Counted from the stretch's first letter, positions 43,819-53,931 are shown. The stretch is DNA of 64,000 bases from Arenibacter sp. F20364 (GCF_023015905.1 NZ_JALKBD010000016.1:62001-126000); one strand, 5' to 3'. Translations and numbers: made by a program. The notes: generated by a model from the sequence alone, not told the origin.

Positions 43819-45039
43819 TTAACTAACTTTTACGGCAATTCTATGGCATGCATTGTTCAAGTATCCTTTGGGGTTCCATCCGGGTAGCAACATGGGCTGG
43901 CTCACACCATTGGCATCTGTGGCTCGGGCCCAAACTTCGTAATATCCCGATTTTGGAAAACCTATACTTGCCTTAAAATGCTGCCAAGCTAGGCGGTTTG
44001 CAGGTTTTTCCAATAGGCATTCCGACCAGGTAGCTCCAAAGTCGATAGAATAGGAAACTTTGGAAATTTCCAATTCTCCGGCCCAGGCATGCCCCCTAAT
44101 ATTAAGTTTTTCCCCCATGGAGATCATGGCTCCGGATTTGGGGTAGGTTATTAGGGATTTTACCGGCATGGACTCTATAATGCACATGTCTTCATCCTTA
44201 ACCGATTCCCCCGGGGCTACGGGATTGCAGGGAACTTTATACGATGTCCCTGTCATTTTTTCTCCGTCATGGACTATATTTCGTATACTGATCCTATTGA
44301 TCCATTTACCGGAAGTAGATGCGGGCCATCCACCACATACCAAACGCAAAGGATATCCGTGCACTAGCGGAATATCCTCCCCGTTCATTTTAAAGGCCAA
44401 TAGGGTTTCGTCCTGCATGGCCTTTGATATGGGGACTCCCCTAGAGATAGGTTCCTTACTGGGATCTCTGCTTAGGTGTAGGTCAGCGGCATGATAACCA
44501 ATATACACGGCATCATCCTTTATCCCAACTTCTTTTAAGACATCTTTTAGGCGGACACCCGTCCAAGAGGCACAACCTACAGCGCCAATTGTCCATTGGT
44601 TTCCCTTGGCCGGAGGATCGAATTCGCTCCTGCCATTACCTCCACATTCCACGGTAAGTTGATAGGTATGGTGGGTGAATTTGGATTTGAGTTCTTCCAA
44701 TGTAAAAGTTTTCTTTTCCTTTACCGATTCCCCGTCAAATGTAATGGACCATTCTTTGGCATCAATATTTTCAGGTACCAATCCGTTGTTACGGATAAAC
44801 ATATATTTATTGGGTGTTACCCTATCATCCAATAAATGGGCCACAGCTTCCATATTCCATGGTTTACTGTTAAGGACAACCATTTCCTTGTGCTTATTGA
44901 ACAATTGAAAGGGATCTGGGTTCTGAAGCCCCAATAAAGTATAATTTTCTGGAATATTGGAACCAAAGACAATTTCCATACCCAGTATTCCTGCCAAAGA
45001 ACCTAAGGTGGTTTTTTTGACAAAATTTCTTCTTTTCAT
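43819..45039 (-). CDS. Sulfite oxidase-like molybdopterin oxidoreductase (SorA-like)
   Basis: This 406-residue protein of the sulfite oxidase family has an N-terminal twin-arginine-type segment MKRRNFVKKTTLGSLAG, so export folded to the periplasm is likely. The molybdenum domain carries the Cys ligand in TVECGGNGRSEF and IGAVGCASWTGVRLKDVL. A C-terminal dimerisation domain (about 290-400) follows, with WAGELEISKVSYSIDFG. With the adjacent cytochrome it resembles SorAB sulfite dehydrogenase. MsrP is a less likely alternative because no MsrQ partner is present. Thiosulfate or sulfur-compound oxidation is inferred. Confidence 0.87.
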   Translation of the reverse strand: MKRRNFVKKTTLGSLAGILGMEIVFGSNIPENYTLLGLQNPDPFQLFNKHKEMVVLNSKPWNMEAVAHLLDDRVTPNKYMFIRNNGLVPENIDAKEWSITFDGESVKEKKTFTLEELKSKFTHHTYQLTVECGGNGRSEFDPPAKGNQWTIGAVGCASWTGVRLKDVLKEVGIKDDAVYIGYHAADLHLSRDPSKEPISRGVPISKAMQDETLLAFKMNGEDIPLVHGYPLRLVCGGWPASTSGKWINRISIRNIVHDGEKMTGTSYKVPCNPVAPGESVKDEDMCIIESMPVKSLITYPKSGAMISMGEKLNIRGHAWAGELEISKVSYSIDFGATWSECLLEKPANRLAWQHFKASIGFPKSGYYEVWARATDANGVSQPMLLPGWNPKGYLNNACHRIAVKVS

Positions 45040-45182
45040 TTACTTAAATTTATAATACTAGATAAATCTAAGAAAGATATCCGAAAAGTTGAGTAACATT
45101 GGTCACTTAATAAATCTATGTCGGCCTATACTGTACTTTAAAACCTGATAATCAATTTACTCGGTAATCGAGATTAAAACCT

Positions 45183-45232
45183 GCTTGCCCGAATCCATTC
45201 AGGCGGGCCTGCCCGTATCGGTACAGGCGGGC
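45183..45232. repeat. Overlapping GC-rich palindromes
   Basis: Two related hairpin-like units overlap: one at 45183-45208 starting GCTTGCCCG and ending CAGGCGGGC, and one at 45207-45232 starting GCCTGCCCG and ending CAGGCGGGC with a TATCGG centre. They are similar to the palindromes at 27545 and 45272. The region lies in a 271-base gap between the sorA-like start and a small membrane gene. Confidence 0.65.
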
Positions 45233-45271
45233 TTCGAAATTTAAAATAAGGTCGCTATCAATGCCTTTCGG

Positions 45272-45295
45272 GCCTGCCTTTGTCGGTAGACAGGC
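45272..45295. repeat. GC-rich palindrome, relative of the parE/parC repeat
   Basis: The unit begins GCCTGCCT and ends GACAGGC, with a TCGG near the middle, closely matching the unit at 27545-27564. It lies just downstream of the small membrane gene that ends at 45311 (minus strand). Confidence 0.65.
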
Positions 45296-45310
45296 TTGCC
45301 CCGAGGTAGT

Positions 45311-45613
45311 TTACTTGGTAGATATAAATTTTTCTTTTGTGGAGGCTTTAAAAAAATAAGTATAAAACCACATTATGGTAAAGGTTGGAATAATGTCCAA
45401 GCCTGGCAACATTTCTTCAACAAAGGTAATCACCCCGGCAGCCCGTCCTACCCTACCCTTGTACAATCTGGTCATTAGCCAGCCGGCCACGGGCGCCCAG
45501 ATCACATCTGAAAATTCACCGATTCCGGGAATAACGAAAGAGAGCATTCCTATCCCATCAAAAAGTAATCCCAAAAATAGGTTTCTCAATTTACGATCTT
45601 TTAATGTGGACAT
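45311..45613 (-). CDS. Small membrane protein, unknown
   Basis: This 100-residue protein has two to three hydrophobic segments (about 12-30, 35-50 and 70-90), with conserved-looking text such as VIPGIGEFSDVIWAPVAGWL and FVEEMLPGLDIIPTFTIMW. I do not assign a named family. It resembles small conserved membrane proteins of Bacteroidota. It is monocistronic, 80 bases downstream of folE, on the minus strand. The function is not known. Confidence 0.72.
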   Translation of the reverse strand: MSTLKDRKLRNLFLGLLFDGIGMLSFVIPGIGEFSDVIWAPVAGWLMTRLYKGRVGRAAGVITFVEEMLPGLDIIPTFTIMWFYTYFFKASTKEKFISTK

Positions 45614-45693
45614 ATGTACATATAATAATTTACAACTGTATTAAATCAAATAGGATACCAATATTTTGCACCCTTGTGAGTGAGGCAACTATG

Positions 45694-46293
45694 CTAAGAC
45701 AAATTTGAACTTATCAATTTCAAAAATTCGTTCCGGGTTTCAATTTTTTCAAACTGACCTCTAAAACCGGAAGTAGTAGTTACCGAATTTTGTTTTTGAA
45801 CCCCTCTCATCATCATGCACATATGTGAGGCCTCTATGACCACAGCTACACCTTGTGGTTTTAAAGTGTTGTTGATACACTCCAGGATATCATTGGTGAG
45901 CCTCTCCTGCACCTGTAATCGTCTTGCAAAAACATCCACTACCCTGGGTATTTTGCTCAGGCCAACGATATGCCCATTGGGAATATAGGCTATGTGGGCT
46001 TTTCCGAAGAAGGGCAACATATGGTGCTCACACAAAGAATACACCTCAATATCCTTAATGATTACCATTTCATCGTAAGACTCTTTAAACATGGCTCCTT
46101 TCAGAATTTCCACAGCATCCTGCTTGTAACCCTGTGTGAGAAAAAGCATGGCCTTGGCCGCTCTCTCAGGAGTCTTAAGGAGGCCATCCCTATTTAAGTC
46201 CTCTCCTATTTCATTAATAATAGATGAGTATCTGGATTTGACCTCATCGGTAATTTCCAGGTTGTATTCTTCCAAATTTTTGTATTGTGTCAT
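45694..46293 (-). CDS. folE: GTP cyclohydrolase I
   Basis: FolE converts GTP to 7,8-dihydroneopterin triphosphate, the first step of folate (and pterin) synthesis. The 199-residue protein has the zinc and active-site motif [18 protein letters not shown], then [20 protein letters not shown] and the segment [15 protein letters not shown], with the zinc Cys and His residues of the type IA enzyme. The length is standard for the bacterial form. It is divergent from the LolD-like gene with 207 bases between. Confidence 0.95.
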   Translation of the reverse strand: MTQYKNLEEYNLEITDEVKSRYSSIINEIGEDLNRDGLLKTPERAAKAMLFLTQGYKQDAVEILKGAMFKESYDEMVIIKDIEVYSLCEHHMLPFFGKAHIAYIPNGHIVGLSKIPRVVDVFARRLQVQERLTNDILECINNTLKPQGVAVVIEASHMCMMMRGVQKQNSVTTTSGFRGQFEKIETRNEFLKLISSNLS

Positions 46294-46500
46294 AAATGCC
46301 TTGTCCTAAATTTATTTTTTTGTCGCTATCACAATATAATCATTAACGTATTATAATAAAAAGAATATTTTATCAGAATTTGTAGTATATCGTTACGGTT
46401 ACAATACCCTCCCTTAAAATGGCAAAGAACAGACTTTGAAAAGAATAACTATTTTGTATTCTTCTAGGTAATGTTTACTTTCAACCCATAATTAAAAACG

Positions 46501-47163
46501 ATGATCAAGGCGACAAATATCAATAAATTTTACGGTGATCTACAGGTGCTCAAAGGAGTTGATCTGCACATTAAACAAGGAGAGGTGGTGTCTATTGTAG
46601 GCCCCTCTGGAGCTGGAAAAACCACGCTCTTGCAAATACTGGGTACTTTGGATACCCAAAGCAATAGGAAAGATAGTACCTTGTTGATTAACGACCAGGA
46701 CGTAACTAAACTTTCGGACAAGGCTATGGCCAAATTCCGAAATAGCCATATTGGATTTATTTTTCAATTTCATCAATTGTTGCCAGAGTTTACTGCTATG
46801 GAAAATGTTTGTATCCCTGCATTTATTAAAGGAACAAATAAGGAAAAGGCAGAATCGCGGGCTGCAGAACTTCTAGAATTTTTAGGACTTTCACATAGGT
46901 TGCAGCATAAGCCCAATGAACTTTCGGGCGGCGAGCAACAGCGTGTAGCGGTGGCCAGGGCCTTGGTGAATAACCCCTCCGTTGTCTTTGCGGACGAACC
47001 TAGTGGTAATTTGGATTCTGAAAGTGCCGATAATCTTCATAAGCTGTTTTTCGATCTTCGGGACGCCTTTGGACAAACTTTTGTCATTGTTACCCATAAT
47101 GAGGAACTCGCCAATATGGCCGATAGAAAGCTAACCATGGTGGACGGTTCCATAACACGATGA
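46501..47163 (+). CDS. ABC transporter ATP-binding protein, LolD-like
   Basis: This 220-residue ATPase has Walker [10 protein letters not shown] (35-43), signature [15 protein letters not shown], and Walker [15 protein letters not shown] with the FtsE/LolD/MacB-type spacing. It would power lipoprotein release from the inner membrane or a similar exporter; the permease is not adjacent. It starts a three-gene unit: the CPBP gene overlaps it by 4 bases (ATGA). LolD is favoured over FtsE by the overall sequence, but the partner is unseen, so the symbol is left open. Confidence 0.9.
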   Translation: MIKATNINKFYGDLQVLKGVDLHIKQGEVVSIVGPSGAGKTTLLQILGTLDTQSNRKDSTLLINDQDVTKLSDKAMAKFRNSHIGFIFQFHQLLPEFTAMENVCIPAFIKGTNKEKAESRAAELLEFLGLSHRLQHKPNELSGGEQQRVAVARALVNNPSVVFADEPSGNLDSESADNLHKLFFDLRDAFGQTFVIVTHNEELANMADRKLTMVDGSITR

Positions 47164-47723
47164 AAATACTGGCAAGGGTCTGGAAATTTGCAAAAGCTCC
47201 TGTTTATAAAAGCTTGGATCATGTCCGAAATCCATTAAAACTAAAAATTGTTATTGCCCTGTTGAAATGGGGGATATTGATTGGGGTAACTGTTGGTATG
47301 ATAAATCAATGGTGGATAGATCTAATGGACATTGACCTTGGTCAACACGCAATAGATAGATTTCTAGATAACTATTCCATTATCCCCCTCTTCTTTATCG
47401 CAGCTGTCTTTGCGCCCTTGGTTGAGGAGATATTGTTTAGGGGTCCTCTGGTTTGGTTCAAGAACAAAAAATATTTCCAATTTATACTTTATGGCTCTGT
47501 AATATTGTTTGCGGGCGTTCATATGACCAATTTTGAAATGTCCAGGGAAGTATATTATATTGCACCCTTATTAGTGGCGCCACAGCTTATTTTAGGTATG
47601 TTCTTGAGTTACGTTCGCGTTAAATTGGGACTAAGGTGGTCTATTTGCTTGCATGCTATGTATAATGGCATACTGTTATTGCCCATACTTCTTTACAAAT
47701 TTCTAAACATCCCACTGGAATGA
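47160..47723 (+). CDS. CPBP-family intramembrane metalloprotease
   Basis: This 187-residue protein of the CAAX-protease-and-bacteriocin-processing family has about four membrane helices. The EExxxR motif is present in [16 protein letters not shown], then an FxxxH-like segment [11 protein letters not shown] and a late His in [10 protein letters not shown]. Substrates of bacterial members are mostly unknown. It is translated from an ATGA overlap with the LolD-like gene and overlaps the following TIGR02757 gene in the same way, so the three are cotranscribed. Confidence 0.88.
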   Translation: MKILARVWKFAKAPVYKSLDHVRNPLKLKIVIALLKWGILIGVTVGMINQWWIDLMDIDLGQHAIDRFLDNYSIIPLFFIAAVFAPLVEEILFRGPLVWFKNKKYFQFILYGSVILFAGVHMTNFEMSREVYYIAPLLVAPQLILGMFLSYVRVKLGLRWSICLHAMYNGILLLPILLYKFLNIPLE

Positions 47724-48484
47724 CGCAGCAAGAACTCAAAGAATTTTTGGATGCCAAGGTAGAACAATATAATCGCCCCGATTTTTTGTCGACAGACCCT
47801 CTCCGGATTCCACATGGATTTACAAAAAAAGAGGATATCGAAATCAGCGGGTTTCTAACCGCTACCATTGCCTGGGGCAATAGAAAAAGTATCATTAACA
47901 ATGCAGAGAGGATGATGGACCTGTTGGAGAACTCCCCTTTCGACTTTATAATGAACCATCAGGAGAAGGACCTTGAAAAACTTCAAGGGTTTGTACACAG
48001 GACTTTTAATGGAGATGATTTTAGGTATTTTGTTCGCAGTTTAAAAAATATCTACAACCAACATGGGGGATTGGAGAACACCTTTGCCATAAAAGGGGAT
48101 ATAACATCCCTACAAATGTCCATTTCCCATTTCAAGGCCACATTTTTCGAACTTGAACACCAATCTAGAACTACAAAACATGTATCCGACCCCCAAAAAG
48201 GCTCGGCTGCCAAACGAATCAACATGTTCTTGCGGTGGATGGTGAGAAATAATAGCAGTGGAGTAGATTTTGGAATATGGGATAAAATTTCCCCTTCACA
48301 ATTGTCCTGTCCTCTTGATGTACATTCGGGCAATGTGGCCCGTAAACTTGGCCTTATCCAAAGAAAACAGAACGACGGTAAGGCCTTGGCAGAATTGGAT
48401 GCCCATCTTAGAAAATTGGACCCGACCGACCCGGTTAAGTACGATTTTGCCTTGTTCGGATTAGGTGTTTTTGAAAAATTTTAA
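47720..48484 (+). CDS. TIGR02757 family protein (DUF2400)
   Basis: This 254-residue protein matches the TIGR02757/DUF2400 family, conserved in Bacteroidota and some other phyla. It has the segments RPDFLSTDPLRIPHGFTKK near the start, FLTATIAWGNRKSIINNA, and KINMFLRWMVRNN-like text followed by LSCPLDVHSGNVARKLGL at the end. The fold may relate to DNA glycosylase-like HhH proteins, though this is not certain. It overlaps the CPBP gene by 4 bases (ATGA). Its biochemical role is unknown. Confidence 0.88.
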   Translation: MTQQELKEFLDAKVEQYNRPDFLSTDPLRIPHGFTKKEDIEISGFLTATIAWGNRKSIINNAERMMDLLENSPFDFIMNHQEKDLEKLQGFVHRTFNGDDFRYFVRSLKNIYNQHGGLENTFAIKGDITSLQMSISHFKATFFELEHQSRTTKHVSDPQKGSAAKRINMFLRWMVRNNSSGVDFGIWDKISPSQLSCPLDVHSGNVARKLGLIQRKQNDGKALAELDAHLRKLDPTDPVKYDFALFGLGVFEKF

Positions 48485-48546
48485 AGTATTTTAGTGGAGT
48501 CTTTATAATTTAATCATGGTAGTTGCCACTGCAGTGTATCGTTTAA

Positions 48547-50358
48547 TTATTTATCGTGATCCATTAGCGATTCCAAAATTTCCATTTCACTGTGTTTTTT
48601 GGAGAAGTTCATGGCACATTCTATAAGCGCCAAGTGCGAATAGGCTTGCGGGAAGTTCCCCAACAGCCTTTTGGTTTTAAAATCAATATCTTCACTGAAC
48701 AAGCCCAAATGGTTACTGTAGCTTAGTAATCGGTCAAAATGTTTCATGGCCTTCTGTTCGTGACCAATTTTAAACAGGCTATTTATAAACCAAAAGGTAC
48801 AGATGGTAAAAGATGAAGAGGGCAGTCCAAAGTCATCTTCATTTTTATAGCGATAGAGTAATCCGTCATTGCTCAGCTCTTTTTCAATGGCCAGTACGGT
48901 ACTGACATATTTAGGATCTCTTGGATCAATAAAGCCGTAGGATTCCATCAATAAAACCGAGGCATCCAAATGCGGTGACCCATAGGATTGTGTAAATGCC
49001 TGTTTTTCCTCATTCCAGGCGTTTTGATGGATATCTTCCCTGATTTGTTTTTCCAAAGTACGCCATTTTTCCAATTTCCTTTGCTTACCAAAAAGTTCGG
49101 CCACTTTAATGGCCCTGTCAATAGCTGTCCAACACAGAATTTTTGAAAATGTAAAATGCCTATCCTCCGTGCGGAATTCCCATATACCCTTATCTGCCTC
49201 TTGCCAATGCTTGTTTACGATCCAAACGATTCCCTTGGTAATTCCCCAAAGCTCCTCTCCGTTTTCTATTTCCGTATCAAATTGTTCCAATTGGGTGTAA
49301 ATGACGTCCATGAGGATACCATAGATATCGTTCTGCCGTTGCTTATAGGCCGCGTTTCCTATTCTGACGGGCTTGGAGCCCTTGTATCCCTGCAAATGGT
49401 CCAAGGTTTCCTCTGTCAACTTTTTTTCTTTGTTGATGCCGTACATGATCTGTAACTTTTCATCCTTATCGGGTATAAGGTCTATGATAAATTGTAAATA
49501 CCTTTTGGCGATATTTTTATGACCCAATTGACCAACTACCTTGATGACCATGGACGCATCCCTGATCCAACAAAAGCGATAGTCCCAATTTCTAACCTCA
49601 CCAATGGTTTCGGGAAGAGAGGTGGTTGCCGCAGCCAATACGGCTCCGGACTTGTCATAGCTCAACATCTTTAGGGTAAGGGCACTTCTTTTTATTTCTG
49701 TGTCATATTTCTTATAAGTGGGAGTCTTGCTGGACCAATTTAACCAATATACCTTGGTGCGCTCCAATTCCAGATAAACCCTTTCCAAAGTCGGTTCAAA
49801 TATCTTTTCATTATAACCCAAGAGAAAATAGCCATCGTTTTCCAAAACAATTTCCCGTTGTGCCAGGACATCTTCCTTATCAAAGGAAGTATAAAGAAAA
49901 AAGGTGTCGAACTTTACCTCATGTGTTAAACTGGCGATAAAACCTTTTTTAACGTAGGTATTGGTCTTGCCCATAGCGTATTCCAATTTTGGGTTGTACA
50001 ATACCCTAAATATAGGTTTGCCCGAAACGTGCTTTATATATCGTATAATTTCCGGTGGTGCATTATAACCTCCGCTTTGTTTGTAATACCGGGGCATAAA
50101 ATCTTGAACTTCAAAACTATTTATACCATCGGTAAAACTGGTAACCAAGATGGCGGTAAGGGGAATATATTTTTGTTGGATAGTATAGGTTTCGTCGACC
50201 AAGATTTCAAAACTCCCCCCTATTTCCTCGTCAAGAATTTTTGCAAATATGGAAGAGGAATCAAATTCTGGTAGACAGCACCAATCCAATGAGCCATTCT
50301 TAGAAATCAAAGCGGCACTTCTACAATTTCCTATTATTCCGTAATCTAAATTGTCCAT
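48547..50358 (-). CDS. GH15-family glycosidase (glucoamylase / trehalase type)
   Basis: This 603-residue protein has an N-terminal beta-sandwich (about 1-220) and an (alpha/alpha)6 barrel (about 240-590), as in GH15. The barrel starts with the strongly conserved VRNWDYRFCWIRDASM, which lines the active site, and ends in LLGNFPQAYSHLALIECAMN. No signal peptide is present, so it acts in the cytoplasm. The divergent trehalose-6-phosphate synthase/phosphatase gene makes trehalase activity more likely than glucoamylase activity, as seen for some bacterial GH15 enzymes. That is inferred. Confidence 0.88.
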   Translation of the reverse strand: MDNLDYGIIGNCRSAALISKNGSLDWCCLPEFDSSSIFAKILDEEIGGSFEILVDETYTIQQKYIPLTAILVTSFTDGINSFEVQDFMPRYYKQSGGYNAPPEIIRYIKHVSGKPIFRVLYNPKLEYAMGKTNTYVKKGFIASLTHEVKFDTFFLYTSFDKEDVLAQREIVLENDGYFLLGYNEKIFEPTLERVYLELERTKVYWLNWSSKTPTYKKYDTEIKRSALTLKMLSYDKSGAVLAAATTSLPETIGEVRNWDYRFCWIRDASMVIKVVGQLGHKNIAKRYLQFIIDLIPDKDEKLQIMYGINKEKKLTEETLDHLQGYKGSKPVRIGNAAYKQRQNDIYGILMDVIYTQLEQFDTEIENGEELWGITKGIVWIVNKHWQEADKGIWEFRTEDRHFTFSKILCWTAIDRAIKVAELFGKQRKLEKWRTLEKQIREDIHQNAWNEEKQAFTQSYGSPHLDASVLLMESYGFIDPRDPKYVSTVLAIEKELSNDGLLYRYKNEDDFGLPSSSFTICTFWFINSLFKIGHEQKAMKHFDRLLSYSNHLGLFSEDIDFKTKRLLGNFPQAYSHLALIECAMNFSKKHSEMEILESLMDHDK

Positions 50359-50461
50359 ATTTTAATTTATTCTTTAAATAACTTTAATTAGTAGGTTTTA
50401 CACATCATTTTACCGAAATTTAAGGAAATTTAATGCGAATAACACTTAAAAAAACCAAATT

Positions 50462-52669
50462 ATGGACAAAACTATCATAATCTCAAATAGACTACCCGTA
50501 CAATTACAAATTGACAATGGAAGCATCACTGCAATACCAAGTGTTGGTGGCTTGGCCACGGGTATGAAATCTGTTCATTCTGGGGGTGATAGTTTATGGA
50601 TCGGTTGGAGTGGATTAACGGATGAAGAGATTCCTGACGGACTTGCTCCTGAAATTGATAAGGCTCTGGCTAAACACGGATCGTCCAAAGTGAATTTAAC
50701 TTCGGAAGAAGTGGATGGTTTTTATTATGGATTTAGCAACCGTACCATATGGCCTCTTTTTCACTATTTCTTGGAATATTCGGAGTTCGAGATCGAAAGC
50801 TGGAATATTTATAAAGCCGTTAATCAAAAATTTGCAGATGCCATTTTAAAAGAAGCAGGGGACAATGATACGATATGGGTTCATGACTATCAATTAATGC
50901 TGGTACCCCAAATGGTAAGGGAAGAACGCCCGAATATTTCCATTGGTTTCTTCTTGCATATTCCTTTCCCTTCCTATGAGATCTTTAGAACCATGCCTTG
51001 GCGTAAGGAAGTTCTAATGGGCCTGTTGGGATCGGATTTGATCGGTTTTCATACCTATGATTACGAACGTCATTTTTTAAGTTCGGTGCGCAGGTTATTG
51101 GGACTGGAGGTTAGTTTCAACGATATCTATTTGGAGGACAGGGTCATCAAAGTAGATTCTTTTCCCATGGGGATCGATTACAAGAAATTTAGCGATGCCG
51201 CCAAAAAGCATGATGAAAACAAAAGCGGTCAACGTTCGGAATTACAGCGCAGACTGGATATGCACAAAGAATCGGATCTAGAAGCAAAATTCTTTTTGTC
51301 TATAGACCGTTTGGATTATTCCAAAGGGATTGCAAAACGACTCAATGCGTTTGAATACTTTTTAAACAAATACCCCCAGTACAAAGAAAAGGTAAGGCTT
51401 ATTATCCTTGCGGTGCCTTCAAGATCCAATGTGCCCCAATATCAATTATTAAAAAAAGAAATAGACGAGTTGGTGGGAAGGATCAATGGCGAATTCTCCA
51501 CCGTGAGCTGGACACCCATCTGGTATTTTTACCGCTCCATGCCTTTCGAGAATCTAATAGATCTATATACCTCCAGCGATATTGCCTGGCTGACGCCCAT
51601 CCGGGACGGAATGAACCTTGTTGCCAAAGAATATATTGCAACAAGAACGGATAAAACCGGTGTTCTTATCCTGAGTGAAATGGCCGGTTCGGCCAATGAA
51701 ATGAATGAAGCACTACTCATAAATCCTAATAATTTTGAAGAAATTGCAGATACATTATATGAAGCTATCAATATGCCTGTGGAAGAGCAGCAGGCAAGAA
51801 ATGCAATTTTGCAAAAAAGATTGGAAAGATATAACGTTGAGAAATGGGCCAATGATTTTATGACCTCTTTGCAAAATCAGAAACTAATAGACCATTCCTA
51901 TAAGTCGCGCAGATTGTCCAATGACATTCTCAAGACGATAACAAAGGATTATGGAAAGGCAAAGAAAAGATTGATGTTCCTAGACTATGACGGCACCTTG
52001 GCAGGTTTTCACGGCGATCCGCAAAAGGCGAATCCGGATAAGGAATTATATGATCTGCTGGACCGCTTGACTGTCCTGGAAAACACGGATGTCTATTTAA
52101 TAAGCGGTCGAGATAAGGACACTTTTACCAAATGGTTTCTACCTAAGAAGTACAATATGATTGTAGAACATGGGGTGTGGATTTCCGAAAATGGAGAGGA
52201 TTTTAGAATGCTGGAGAATGTAAAAAAAGACTGGATGGAAAAAATCCATCCCGTATTGGATTCCTTTGTGGATAGGACCCCCGGTAGTTTTATTGAACAA
52301 AAAAACTATTCCCTGGCATGGCACTACCGAAAAACCGATCCGGATTTTGGACAAAAACGGGCCACAGAACTCAATACGGTACTCACAAGTCTTATAGCCA
52401 ATGACGATTTGAGTATTTTAAACGGAAATAAGGTCATAGAAATTAAGAGCAGTAATGTAAACAAAGGTCGGGCGGCAATGCGCGTTTTTTCCCAAAAGGA
52501 TTATGATTTTGTATTTGCCATTGGCGATGATTGGACCGATGAGTTTATGTTTCAGGAATTACCGGAAAGCGCTATAACGGTAAAGGTGGGTCGACAAAAA
52601 ACCCAGGCCAGCTATTATGTGGACAGTATTAAAAATGTTCGCGGGTTATTGGAGCATTTTATAGATTAA
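50462..52669 (+). CDS. otsAB: Bifunctional trehalose-6-phosphate synthase / phosphatase
   Basis: This single 735-residue protein fuses OtsA (GT20, about 1-470) and OtsB (HAD phosphatase, about 500-735). The GT20 half has TIWVHDYQLMLVPQMVREE and FFLHIPFPSYEIFRTMPWR. Near residue 508 the HAD motif LDYDGTLAGF begins, and the last motif is IGDDWTDEFMF. It makes trehalose from UDP-glucose and glucose-6-phosphate in one polypeptide. With the divergent GH15 gene, synthesis and breakdown are adjacent, suggesting turnover of a compatible solute. The gap between the two starts is 103 bases. Confidence 0.95.
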   Translation: MDKTIIISNRLPVQLQIDNGSITAIPSVGGLATGMKSVHSGGDSLWIGWSGLTDEEIPDGLAPEIDKALAKHGSSKVNLTSEEVDGFYYGFSNRTIWPLFHYFLEYSEFEIESWNIYKAVNQKFADAILKEAGDNDTIWVHDYQLMLVPQMVREERPNISIGFFLHIPFPSYEIFRTMPWRKEVLMGLLGSDLIGFHTYDYERHFLSSVRRLLGLEVSFNDIYLEDRVIKVDSFPMGIDYKKFSDAAKKHDENKSGQRSELQRRLDMHKESDLEAKFFLSIDRLDYSKGIAKRLNAFEYFLNKYPQYKEKVRLIILAVPSRSNVPQYQLLKKEIDELVGRINGEFSTVSWTPIWYFYRSMPFENLIDLYTSSDIAWLTPIRDGMNLVAKEYIATRTDKTGVLILSEMAGSANEMNEALLINPNNFEEIADTLYEAINMPVEEQQARNAILQKRLERYNVEKWANDFMTSLQNQKLIDHSYKSRRLSNDILKTITKDYGKAKKRLMFLDYDGTLAGFHGDPQKANPDKELYDLLDRLTVLENTDVYLISGRDKDTFTKWFLPKKYNMIVEHGVWISENGEDFRMLENVKKDWMEKIHPVLDSFVDRTPGSFIEQKNYSLAWHYRKTDPDFGQKRATELNTVLTSLIANDDLSILNGNKVIEIKSSNVNKGRAAMRVFSQKDYDFVFAIGDDWTDEFMFQELPESAITVKVGRQKTQASYYVDSIKNVRGLLEHFID

Positions 52670-52734
52670 AAAAGTAAAATCTTCGTAATCAATTGTAGGT
52701 TGTAACGACTATTTGTGATTATATCTGTTCCGGA

Positions 52735-53931
52735 ATGTCCATTGTGAAACCCAATACTAAATTGAAATCGGGGTCTTATATTCTGCTGATCATTATAGTT
52801 TCGCAGTTTGCGTGCACCTCCTTGTGGTTTGCCGGGAATGCGGTTATTGACGACCTTATCCTGAAAACCGGATTGGGAACCGAAATTATAGGATATGTGC
52901 TATCTTCGGTGCAACTTGGTTTCATTTTAGGTACCTTGGTGTTTGCTCTTTTAATGATTGCCGACCGGTTTTCACCTTCTAAAGTCTTTATGCTCAGCGC
53001 CTTTTTGGCGGCCCTCTGCAATGCAGTGCTATTGGCCAATGATATTTCTAACATAACGCTTTTTTTGGCTAGGTTGGGGACAGGCTTTTTTCTTGCCGGC
53101 ATATATCCCGTTGGTATGAAGATTGCGGCCGATTATTATGAAAAAGGGCTTGGAAAAGCTCTGGGGTATCTGGTCGGGGCCCTGGTATTGGGTACTGCAT
53201 TTCCACATTTATTACAGGGATTGCAATTGGGGAAAGACTACACCATAGTGATCAAAATAACCTCTTTACTTGCCGTTATGGGTGGGGCCACCATATATTT
53301 CTGGGTACCTAACGGTCCTTATAGAAAGCCGAGCGCTGTCCTTCAATTACAAGCTGGACTTAGGTTGTTTGGAATAACGGCCTTTAAAGAAGCGGCCATA
53401 GGTTACTTTGGCCATATGTGGGAACTATATGCTTTCTGGGCCTTTGTTCCCTTCGCCATAAAAACCTTTAATACCACAAATAATATTCAACTTCCGTTTT
53501 CCATATGGACATTCATTATTATTGCTTTGGGTGGAATATCTTGTGCCCTTGGGGGGCATATATCTCTTAGACTAGGAAGTGAAAAAGTGGCTGTGGTTTC
53601 ACTGATGCTCTCCGGAACCCTATGTTTAATCTCTCCTTTGTTTTTTTTCCTACCAGCGTACTTATTCTTATTTGCCTTCTGCCTTTGGGGAATGCTTGTA
53701 GTTGCGGATTCGCCACAATTCTCCACAATGGTTGCTTCTGCAGTACCCATAGATTTAAGGGGCACGGCACTTACCCTAGTTAACTGCATTGGCTTCTTCG
53801 TCAGTATAATCAGCATACAATTGCTGACTTACTGGTTGGAAGTTGTAGATTCTATCTATATTTTTACAGTTCTAAGTATTGGTCCTATCATCGGATTATT
53901 GGCAATACGAAGAGGAGGACTTAACAAATAA
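52735..53931 (+). CDS. MFS transporter
   Basis: This 398-residue protein has about 12 hydrophobic helices and the MFS fold. The first helix segment reads SQFACTSLWFAGNAVIDDL, and a loop-2-like region has LMIADRFSPSKVFMLSAF. No motif fixes the substrate. It follows the trehalose gene by 65 bases on the same strand, but a functional link is speculative; it could export or import a small solute. Confidence 0.85.
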   Translation: MSIVKPNTKLKSGSYILLIIIVSQFACTSLWFAGNAVIDDLILKTGLGTEIIGYVLSSVQLGFILGTLVFALLMIADRFSPSKVFMLSAFLAALCNAVLLANDISNITLFLARLGTGFFLAGIYPVGMKIAADYYEKGLGKALGYLVGALVLGTAFPHLLQGLQLGKDYTIVIKITSLLAVMGGATIYFWVPNGPYRKPSAVLQLQAGLRLFGITAFKEAAIGYFGHMWELYAFWAFVPFAIKTFNTTNNIQLPFSIWTFIIIALGGISCALGGHISLRLGSEKVAVVSLMLSGTLCLISPLFFFLPAYLFLFAFCLWGMLVVADSPQFSTMVASAVPIDLRGTALTLVNCIGFFVSIISIQLLTYWLEVVDSIYIFTVLSIGPIIGLLAIRRGGLNK

